64,000 nt of DNA, taken from positions 3,756,001-3,820,000 of the forward strand of contig NZ_CP071448.1 in the NCBI RefSeq assembly GCF_017352115.1. The letters run 5' to 3'. Origin of the DNA: Flavobacterium endoglycinae (GTDB taxonomy: Bacteria > Bacteroidota > Bacteroidia > Flavobacteriales > Flavobacteriaceae). The notes beneath the pieces are model-generated. The model searched no databases, was not told the DNA's origin, and was given only the letters and a program-made list of their open reading frames with translations. This document shows positions 57,403-64,000 of this stretch, in pieces. The stretch's first letter is position 1. The number at the start of each line of letters is the position of its first letter. Made by a program: the position numbers and the translations under genes.

Positions 57403-58314
57403 ATGCCTAACAATACTGTAAATGATTATAAGGAAGCAGTTAGAATAAAATTCGAAAAAGAAAAAAATGGACCTTTTTCTAATTATTTTAATCCAGCCTC
57501 ACAAGCAAATCTTAGAGATTTATGTTGGAAAATACTCACGTCTGAGCCTAGCAGTGATGATTTAAATGTTTACTATGATTTTTTTAAGTCTAAATTTGAT
57601 CCTGCTGCAGAAGATATATCAATTACTTATACTGATAAGTTTAAAAAAGTTGGTGATTTTTTGAAAAGAAAAAGTGAACCAGCAAAAATTGATACTATTA
57701 ATTTGGCTGCTATTCTAGTCAATTTTGAATTAAGACCATATCAGAAATTTTTTAAATATGCGGACAAAGAAAATTTTACTTATGATAATGGTTTTTCAAA
57801 GAGTGATACAAAACAAGATTCACAAAATATAGATGAAGAAGTTAAACAAGAACAGAAAAATGAAAATGGTCAAATCTTAACAGATACGGCAAAAACAACA
57901 AATTCGTCAGATGTAAAGCCGAAATCTCTAGTCAATCTTCCAAAAACATTAAAATATATTGGATTTACTACAGTATCAACTTTTTGTTTAATAGCAGTTT
58001 ATTTTATGTTCTTCTATAAACCTTGTATGCAATGGTCGGGAGATCATTTTGAAAAGGTAAGCTGCGATTTAGAAGTAAATGGAATTGGAAATTTTAATGT
58101 TGTAGAGCCGTTTGATAAAACTATTTTTGATTTGAAGAAAATAAATGTCTGTGATACCACTTCGTGTTTTGATAAAAATGGACAAGCAGTTGTATGGTAT
58201 GCTAAAACCGCAAATGGTATTGATTTTTTTAACGGACATGGCAGACATCCTGAGACTAATAGTCCTTTACGCCCCGTTACGAGATATATTTTGAATAAAT
58301 ATGTCAAGAAATGA
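57403..58314 (+). CDS. Hypothetical single-pass membrane protein
   Basis: This 303-residue protein has a helical, charged cytosolic N-terminal part (1-125, with LRDLCWKILTSEPSSDDLNVYYDFFKSKFDPAAED). A low-complexity acidic/Q-rich linker (about 128-175) precedes a single membrane segment (about 186-208). The C-terminal 95 residues lie outside with four Cys (CMQWSGDHFEKVSC, CDTTSC) and a GHGRHPETNSPLRPVTRYIL end. The arrangement recalls anti-sigma or signalling membrane proteins but no family is recognised. It is divergent from the kinase operon, sharing the promoter C region. AT-rich and codon use is plain. Confidence 0.75.
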   Translation: MPNNTVNDYKEAVRIKFEKEKNGPFSNYFNPASQANLRDLCWKILTSEPSSDDLNVYYDFFKSKFDPAAEDISITYTDKFKKVGDFLKRKSEPAKIDTINLAAILVNFELRPYQKFFKYADKENFTYDNGFSKSDTKQDSQNIDEEVKQEQKNENGQILTDTAKTTNSSDVKPKSLVNLPKTLKYIGFTTVSTFCLIAVYFMFFYKPCMQWSGDHFEKVSCDLEVNGIGNFNVVEPFDKTIFDLKKINVCDTTSCFDKNGQAVVWYAKTANGIDFFNGHGRHPETNSPLRPVTRYILNKYVKK

Positions 58315-58423
58315 TCTTTTTTTGCTAAAAATGAAATTTATGTAAATCAAAACAAAAATCATGGAATTTAATGTAGGATTATACTTTTAATTTAGCAGTA
58401 TAATTTTTAAACAAAAATCTACC

Positions 58424-58837
58424 ATGAAAATTAAATCAATATTATTAGGATTATTAAGTATCAGTTTTTTTGCAGTATCTTGCAGTAACGATGATAACGA
58501 AGGAGAAACAATTGTTCCATTACAAGGGAAATACAATTTAAGTAAAACGGGAACAATTGTAAACGGACAGGAAGTGTTAGTCGATGCACCACAAAATGAA
58601 AGTGGATGTAGTAGAGATTATCTAGAATTAAAATTAAGTAATGTAGCTGTTATAGGTGATTACGATGGTGATAACTGTGCCTTAACAGAAACTACAGGAA
58701 CTTACGTAAGATCTCACAATGATTTAACAATTACTATTGGTAATGCAAGTAGTGTAAGCGACATTATGAATCTTACTAATAAAGAATTGAAAATAAAAGA
58801 TAAAACTACTGGTATAATTACAGTTTATACTAGATAA
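58424..58837 (+). CDS. Lipocalin-like lipoprotein
   Basis: This 137-residue protein has a lipoprotein signal (MKIKSILLGLLSISFFAVSC, Cys20). A mature lipocalin-like sequence begins LQGKYNLSKTGTIVNGQEV and contains one Cys pair candidate (SGCSRDYLE and DNCALTE). Typical small outer-membrane or periplasmic lipoprotein of Bacteroidota; function unknown. It follows the hypothetical membrane protein by 109 bp and ends at a good terminator. Confidence 0.82.
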   Translation: MKIKSILLGLLSISFFAVSCSNDDNEGETIVPLQGKYNLSKTGTIVNGQEVLVDAPQNESGCSRDYLELKLSNVAVIGDYDGDNCALTETTGTYVRSHNDLTITIGNASSVSDIMNLTNKELKIKDKTTGIITVYTR

Positions 58838-58883
58838 GAAAAATTGTTTCGAGATAATTTCAATTCGTTTTGAACTGAAATTG

Positions 58884-58923
58884 AAAACGGAAATGACTTT
58901 GCAGTTATTTCCGTTTTTTTTTT
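58884..58923. terminator. Terminator after the lipocalin-like gene
   Basis: An eleven-pair stem AAAACGGAAAT...ATTTCCGTTTT (58884-58894 with 58907-58917) is followed by a T-run to 58923. It is shared with the convergent kinase gene. Confidence 0.88.
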
Positions 58924-58941
58924 GAAGTTATATGAAATATT

Positions 58942-61900
58942 TTATTCGAGTGGAATATAAATATCGAAAGAAGCTCCTTTATTGATTTCGCCTTCGGCGG
59001 TTATGATTCCGTTGTGGTTTTCGACAATTTTTTTAACGATGGCTAGACCAATTCCAGTTCCGTTGTAACGGTCTCTTCCGTGCAGACGTTGAAAAACATC
59101 GAATATCTTTTTGCTGTATTGAGATTCAAAACCAATTCCGTTGTCTGAAACTATAATATGGTAATAAGTAGTTTCTGGTAATAAATCTTTGTTTTCAAGA
59201 GTAAAACCTTTCGCGATTTCACTTCTAATTTTAATTACGGGCTGAACATCAGGTTTGGAAAACTTGAGCGAGTTGCTGACTAAATTGTATAAAAGTTGTC
59301 GAAACTGAAACGGAATAATATTTATTTCTTCAATGTCATTACTTTCAATTAGAGCATTTTTTTGTTCCAGTTCTTCTTTTAAATCTTCTTTTACTTCATT
59401 GATAATTTTAGAAAGCTTCGTTTTTTCGAATTTTCTTTCTTGAATATTGGTTCTAGAATAGGAGAGAAGGTCATTGATTAATGTCTGCATTCGCTGTGCT
59501 GCGTTTTGCATTCTTTGGAATTTATCTTTTCCAGAATCTGATAAGTTTTGGAATTCTTTATCAATTATCTGCGAAGCAAAGGTTTGTATTTTGCGTAAAG
59601 GTTCCTGCAAATCATGACTGGAAATGTAAGCGAAAGACTGAAGCTCTTTATTCATCTGCTCCAATTCTATATTTTTCTGCTCTAATTCTAAGGCATTGAG
59701 TTTTATTTTATCATCGGCTTTTTTCTTTTCGGTTAGATCGTGGGTTACTTTTGAAAAACCAATAACCTCTTTGTTTTTATTATGAACGGCAGTAATGACA
59801 ACATTTGCCCAAAATAAATTTCCGTTTTTGCGTACGCGCCAGCCTTCTTGAACCGCACGGCCTTTCTCTCTGGCTCTTTGTAATAAAGTATTTGGCAGGT
59901 CGTTGAGCTGATCTTCTGGAGTATAGAAAATCGAAAAATATTTTCCGACTATCTCTTCGGCTTTATAGCCTTTGATTTTTTCGGCTCCAGCATTCCAATT
60001 TTCGATAATTCCGTCGTGATTTAAATATAAAATAGAATAATCCTGAACTTCTTCAACCATTAAATGATAACGTTCTTCACTCTTTTTAAGTGATTCGTAC
60101 ATTTGGCTGAGTTCTCTAGTTCTGGCAGTAACCTGTTGTTCCAGTTCTTGTGTAAATGCTTTTTCGGTATGAATATCTGTAAAGGCACCTACCCATTTTA
60201 TGATTTTATTATTGGCATCAAATACAGGTTCGCCAATTACAGCATGCCATCTATAACTTCCATCTTTTCTTAAAATACGTACATCATATCTAAAAACTTC
60301 TCCTGTTGCAAGACTGTAACTCCAGATTTTCATACCTTCTTCAAGATCTTCAGGATGTACCATTGCTTTCCAGTCAGTATCTTGTTTAGGTTTTTGTCCC
60401 GTATATTCAAGCCATTTTCCAGAGGCGAATAATCCATTTCCTTTTTCATCGGTTTCCCAGATTAATTGCGGAATACTTTCGGTTAAGGAACGGAAACGTC
60501 GTTCGCTTTCTTCGATTTTCTTTCGTGCTTCGACTTTTTCGGTTACATCAATCATGGTCGCTCTAATTCCTGAAATTGTATTATCGGAATCATAAATTGG
60601 AGCGTATTCAAAATCGATGTAAAATAAATGTTCTCCATCGTCTCCATAAATAATAATTGGAGATTCAATTTCAGAATGAACATTTCCGGTGGCATACACT
60701 TCTTTCAAAAGTCGGCCATATTTTTGTTTTAGGAGTTCTGGGAAAATTTCAAATAAACTTTTCCCATGGACACTGCTTTCTTGCTTTTTCCAGATATTTT
60801 CCAAAAGCGCCACATTGGCCATTTCGATAACCATGTCATCACCTTTTAAAATGGCTTTTGGAACAGGCGATTGCATAATTAAATTACGGAATCTTTTTTC
60901 GCTTTGTTCAAGTTCCTGCTGATGATTTTTTTCGGATGTAATATCTCTTACTGTGCCAATTAATTTGTCTGGATTGCCATTTTTATCATAAAAAACTTTT
61001 CCTTTTCCTTCCAGCCAATGAATGGTTTTATCATGCCAGATGGTTCTAACTTCGTAATGAAGGTTTCCTGTAGCAAGCGCTTCTTTAAATGCTTTGTTGC
61101 GGATGTGCATGTCATCAGGATGTAAATGTTGCAGCAATTGCTCGTGCGACAGCATAATTTCTTCTTTATAACCACCAACCACTTCGAGATAGCGTTGTGA
61201 ATATCGTGGTTCACGGGTTTTAGCATTTAATTCCCATGTTCCGAGTTCACTAGCCGATACAATTGTATTTAAACGGTTTTCGTTTTGTTCTATTTTTTTA
61301 CGAACTTCCACTTTTTCGCTGACTTCAGTAACGGTGACAATAATACCATTGATTTCGCCATCTTCTTCTCGTAAGGGATAATAGAGAAAATCAAAATAAG
61401 AAACTTCATTTTTTCCGTATCGGTATAACGGAATTGGCATTTCGTTTCCGTGATAAGGAATTCCAGTGGTTAAAACATTTTCTAAAAGAAGGCTTACTGT
61501 TTCTTTTACTTCTGGAATAGAATCAAATAAAGGGCGGCCGACAAAGCTTTCTTCTTCGCGGTCGACAATTTTTAAGTACGATTCGTTAGCAGATTCTACG
61601 ACAAATTCTGGTCCGCGTAAAATGGTAATTCCAAGCGGAGCTTGTTTTACAGTATCACGAAAACGCTTATTGGCGATTTCTACTTTTTTCGAAGCCATAT
61701 GTAAATCTGTAACTTCGGCTGCAGTGTTCATAACCGCATATACGTTTCCGTTACTGTCGAAAAGAGGAGTAAAACTATAATTAAAATAAAACGATTCGAG
61801 TTTATTGTTAACCACCAGATCAACTCGGGCATTTTTGTTATGAAACGATTTTCCGGTTTCAAAAACGCTTTCAACCTGCTGAAAAATAGATTGATTTTCA

Positions 61901-62961
61901 AGTTCGGGAAGGATTTCGCGATATGATTTTCCAATTACATCCGGTCCTTTTCCCCAAACTTTTATAATGGATTCGTTGGCAAGTTCTATTCGCATTTCTC
62001 TTCCCACGTAAACACCAATTGGGAAAGGTGCATTTTCAACCATCTGCCTGATTTTTTGTTCGCTTTCTTCTAGTTTGGTTCTAGCCACCACCTGATCAGT
62101 TACTTCCACAGCAATGGCGACTACTCCAGAAATGCTTCCGTCAGAATCTGTTAAGGCTTCATAAATGAAATTGACATACGTGTTTTTGGTTTTTCCATTT
62201 CTGGAAAGTTGTACCAGTCGTTCGTTGGCTACAAATTTTTTTCCTGTACTGTAAACATTCTGAATAAGTTCTTCTAATCCTTGATCTTTTATTTCCGGAA
62301 GAACATCAAAAATAGATTTATTAATTACTTTTTCGTCTTCTGTTTCCCAAAGTTCGATCATTTTTTTGTTGGCAATTTCAACCACATGATCTTTTCCTCT
62401 AAAAACACACATGGCAAGCGGTGCCTGCATAATGTTGTTTCTAAAACGGGTATTTTTTTCTTCTAGAAGATCGGCAGCTTTTTTCTTGGCTGTTGTTTCG
62501 ATTACGGTTACCAAAACACCTCCAACTTCTCCGTTTTCTTGCTTAATAGGCGAATATGAAAAGTCAAAATAACAAGTTTCAATCGTTTCGTTTCGGTTAA
62601 GCGGAACCATAAAATCTGTAAAACTAACTGATTTTCCGTTGACAACATCGCCAAATATTTGACGAGTTAAGTTCCAGATTTCAGGAAAAGTTTCTTTTGG
62701 GTTGCTTCCCAATGCTTTTGGATGTTTATCTGCACTAATAATTTTGCAGAAAGCATCATTGTATAATTGTGTTAATTCCTGTCCCCATGCGATGTACATA
62801 CCAAACTGATTGTTGAGCATTACAGAGGTCATGGTACGCAGACTATTGGGCCAGGTTTCAGGATCACCTAATGGGGTTTTGCTCCAATCTTTCGATCGGA
62901 TTAATGCTCCCATTTCTCCGCCGTCGGCTAGAAAGTAATGTTCCTTATTGGTTTGGCTCAT
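58942..62961 (-). CDS. Multi-PAS hybrid-type sensor histidine kinase
   Basis: This 1339-residue soluble protein has about eight PAS/PAC units, from an N-terminal block (1-160, DWSKTPLGDPETWPNSLRTM) through repeated VEARKKIEESE linkers to about residue 1080. A HisKA domain with H1116 in YISSHDLQEPLRKIQTFASQI and a HATPase (LLYNLVSNSLKFSK, DNGIGFESQYSKKIFDVFQRLHGRDRYNGTGIGLAIVKKIVENHNG) follow. There are no membrane segments. Several PAS units share near-identical phrasing (SVFETGK, VYATGNVHSE), suggesting internal duplication. The receiver-only protein encoded 10 bp upstream is its probable partner. Ligands unknown, possibly redox or light cofactors in PAS pockets. Confidence 0.95.
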   Translation of the reverse strand: MSQTNKEHYFLADGGEMGALIRSKDWSKTPLGDPETWPNSLRTMTSVMLNNQFGMYIAWGQELTQLYNDAFCKIISADKHPKALGSNPKETFPEIWNLTRQIFGDVVNGKSVSFTDFMVPLNRNETIETCYFDFSYSPIKQENGEVGGVLVTVIETTAKKKAADLLEEKNTRFRNNIMQAPLAMCVFRGKDHVVEIANKKMIELWETEDEKVINKSIFDVLPEIKDQGLEELIQNVYSTGKKFVANERLVQLSRNGKTKNTYVNFIYEALTDSDGSISGVVAIAVEVTDQVVARTKLEESEQKIRQMVENAPFPIGVYVGREMRIELANESIIKVWGKGPDVIGKSYREILPELENQSIFQQVESVFETGKSFHNKNARVDLVVNNKLESFYFNYSFTPLFDSNGNVYAVMNTAAEVTDLHMASKKVEIANKRFRDTVKQAPLGITILRGPEFVVESANESYLKIVDREEESFVGRPLFDSIPEVKETVSLLLENVLTTGIPYHGNEMPIPLYRYGKNEVSYFDFLYYPLREEDGEINGIIVTVTEVSEKVEVRKKIEQNENRLNTIVSASELGTWELNAKTREPRYSQRYLEVVGGYKEEIMLSHEQLLQHLHPDDMHIRNKAFKEALATGNLHYEVRTIWHDKTIHWLEGKGKVFYDKNGNPDKLIGTVRDITSEKNHQQELEQSEKRFRNLIMQSPVPKAILKGDDMVIEMANVALLENIWKKQESSVHGKSLFEIFPELLKQKYGRLLKEVYATGNVHSEIESPIIIYGDDGEHLFYIDFEYAPIYDSDNTISGIRATMIDVTEKVEARKKIEESERRFRSLTESIPQLIWETDEKGNGLFASGKWLEYTGQKPKQDTDWKAMVHPEDLEEGMKIWSYSLATGEVFRYDVRILRKDGSYRWHAVIGEPVFDANNKIIKWVGAFTDIHTEKAFTQELEQQVTARTRELSQMYESLKKSEERYHLMVEEVQDYSILYLNHDGIIENWNAGAEKIKGYKAEEIVGKYFSIFYTPEDQLNDLPNTLLQRAREKGRAVQEGWRVRKNGNLFWANVVITAVHNKNKEVIGFSKVTHDLTEKKKADDKIKLNALELEQKNIELEQMNKELQSFAYISSHDLQEPLRKIQTFASQIIDKEFQNLSDSGKDKFQRMQNAAQRMQTLINDLLSYSRTNIQERKFEKTKLSKIINEVKEDLKEELEQKNALIESNDIEEINIIPFQFRQLLYNLVSNSLKFSKPDVQPVIKIRSEIAKGFTLENKDLLPETTYYHIIVSDNGIGFESQYSKKIFDVFQRLHGRDRYNGTGIGLAIVKKIVENHNGIITAEGEINKGASFDIYIPLE

Positions 62962-62971
62962 TAAAAATAAT

Positions 62972-63421
62972 TTAAGGTTGAATTACAAAACTGGCTCTGG
63001 CTGGCTGTTTAAAATTATTTTCAGAAGCTGCAAGCAATGCATTTTGGATAACTGATTTTAATTTTGAGAAATCTCCGGGTTTACGAATATAAAATGTAGC
63101 GCCTTTTTCATACATCACATCGACAATTTCAGCATCCAGTGAAGTTGAAAAAATAATGATTGGAAAACTTTTTAATCTTTCGATCTGCCTGATTTCTGTT
63201 AAACACTCAGAACCGTTTTTTTTCGGCATGTTGAGGTCAAGAAAAAGAATATCGGGTAAATCATTTTCTGATGTAGAAGCTAAAAAATCCATTAACTGAA
63301 CTCCGTCATTAACAGTTACAAGAGTAGTTTCGAGTGATAATTCGTCAAGGGCTTCTTCAAAGAAAGAGCAGTCATCATCATCATCATCAGCAAGTAAAAT
63401 GTTGTAAATCTGTTGTTTCAT
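62972..63421 (-). CDS. Single-domain response regulator (receiver only)
   Basis: This protein has 149 residues from ATG 63421 (MKQQIYNILLADDDDDDCSFFEEAL); further ATGs at 63427 and 63448 are possible. It has the acidic cluster D12-D17, phospho-acceptor D62 in ILFLDLNMPKKNG, conserved Thr/Ser in IIFSTSLD and K in YIRKPGDF. It has no output domain and so acts as a phosphorelay or protein-interaction partner of the multi-PAS kinase. This Rcp1-like receiver plus PAS-kinase pair is common in Bacteroidota. Confidence 0.92.
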   Translation of the reverse strand: MKQQIYNILLADDDDDDCSFFEEALDELSLETTLVTVNDGVQLMDFLASTSENDLPDILFLDLNMPKKNGSECLTEIRQIERLKSFPIIIFSTSLDAEIVDVMYEKGATFYIRKPGDFSKLKSVIQNALLAASENNFKQPARASFVIQP

Positions 63422-63448
63422 GTGCATTTCAAATTTTATTACAGGCAT

Positions 63449-63846
63449 TTAATTAATTGTCTTCTGCTAAGATAAAACTAATTTCAAAAGATAAATTAAT
63501 AAAATACCTATAAAATTAACGTATTTAAGTGAGAATTTCGAAACTATTTATTCGAATAATTTCTTAAGTAATTATTTATAACAAATTTCAATTGGGCAGA
63601 TATTTTTTAAAAAGAGATCATAAAAAATATTGTTATAAAATCATTCCAAAAATGTAATTCACAATTTAATTTACAATGATGCGTTATATAAGTATGATTA
63701 CTAATTCTGTAGTCAGCAAAATCCCTTTATTTTCTCGCTGTATACACAGTAAATATTGTGTAATGATTTTACAAAGTGTGAAATTATTATACACATTACA
63801 AGTGTGTAAATATCTGTAAAACGCTAAAAGTCAGTTAAAAGCTTAA
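63449..63846. other. AT-rich divergent intergenic region with candidate enhancer sites
   Basis: No gene is seen. Two palindrome-like sites near 63742-63763 (ATACACAG...TTGTGTAA) and 63787-63809 (TTATACAC-N7-GTGTGTAA) lie about 121 and 76 bp upstream of the inferred start of the right-edge gene. They are the only distinct sequence in this stretch. Confidence 0.5.
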
Positions 63847-63863
63847 GTGGCACGACGCTTGTC
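63847..63863 (+). promoter_or_regulatory. Sigma-54-like promoter
   Basis: GTGGCACGACGCTTGTC matches the sigma-54 pattern TGGCACG-N4-TTGCW with one change in the -12 element (TTGT for TTGC). Spacing of GG and the TTG block is as required. Expected start near 63874, just before a hairpin AATGTCTTTC...GAAAGACATT (63873-63882 with 63908-63917) in the leader. Confidence 0.55.
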
Positions 63864-63958
63864 AATTAGGATAATGTCTTTCTGTAACAAGAAACAAAAA
63901 CAAAAACGAAAGACATTTTTATAAAAGCCATTTTAGTAGAATTAATACAAACAGGACT

Positions 63959-64000
63959 ATGGAAAGCGAAACAATTATCTCGAAACAATTTTATTCAAGC
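63959..64000 (+). CDS. Start of an unidentified gene, cut by the window edge
   Basis: ATG at 63959 opens MESETIISKQFYSS and runs to the last base. It follows the sigma-54-like promoter and a hairpin leader at a reasonable distance. Too short to name. Confidence 0.55.
   Translation, partial: MESETIISKQFYSS

Noticed and set aside
1..64000. tRNA, rRNA or prophage genes
   Set aside because: No cloverleaf, rRNA-like stretch, integrase, transposase or phage structural gene was recognised. Faint or short RNAs could be missed by eye.

Overview
The window looks like a chromosomal segment of a Flavobacterium-like member of the Bacteroidota. It has an AT-rich base composition, 2TM/LytTR and TPR-histidine-kinase signalling genes, MBL-rhodanese and split YeeE/YedE sulfur genes, and a cytochrome bd oxidase of the short type. 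Promoters fit the Bacteroidota form (TTG/TTTG, then TAnnTTTG), and start codons generally lack a Shine-Dalgarno sequence. No rRNA, tRNA, CRISPR array, phage module or intact transposase was seen. The taxon is inferred from gene content and protein style, not from a database search.

Layout. 0-1.4 kb: end of a 2TM/LytTR signalling operon. 1.6-4.8 kb: heme A synthase, a small membrane protein, CCA-adding enzyme and a GxxExxY gene embedded in CCACGAATTCAC repeats. 5.4-6.2 kb: yaaA. 6.4-11.0 kb: a TetR-controlled tripartite MFS efflux operon with twin palindromic operators. 11.2-19.9 kb: a complete trp biosynthetic operon (E, G, D, C, F, B, A) with a lipoprotein, a nitrilase-like and a gamma-glutamylcyclotransferase-like gene inserted. 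It is preceded by a classical attenuator whose 14-residue leader peptide has three consecutive Trp codons. 20-23.2 kb: a secreted protein, then a MarR-controlled nitroreductase/YceI operon. 23.5-28 kb: glycerol-3-phosphate dehydrogenase and a sulfur-trafficking cluster. 28.2-31.5 kb: an HD phosphohydrolase and cydAB. 31.9-33.4 kb: a repeat-flanked XRE regulator and a Panacea-domain antitoxin with a two-TM partner. 33.6-36.5 kb: TauE/SafE permease, a five-copy tandem repeat array, a Crp/Fnr regulator and a rhodanese. 36.5-41.4 kb: GapN, an M1 peptidase, a secreted protein and a GNAT. 41.6-47.9 kb: an RND efflux operon. 48-49.4 kb: a GH1 beta-glucosidase.

49.6-58.9 kb is the most interesting part. 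It holds a TPR sensor kinase and response regulator, a tiny secreted Gly/Lys/His-rich peptide, and a run of poorly described genes: DUF4236, Excalibur, TerB-like, a four-TM coiled-coil protein, a VWA-like lipoprotein, DUF4177 and a YidD-like protein. Three start regions in this block share one promoter architecture: a TAYGGAWWTCCRTA palindrome 22-23 bp upstream of a TAnnTTTG box. This suggests one local regulon, probably controlled by the two-component system encoded inside it. 58.9-64 kb holds a 1339-residue multi-PAS kinase with its receiver protein. Divergent to them is a gene running off the right edge, preceded by a sigma-54-like promoter and two palindromic upstream sites.

Intergenic DNA is unusually rich in short structured repeat families, at least eight. 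Several occur as inverted pairs or with compensatory stem changes between copies. They sit between genes and even inside the trp operon.
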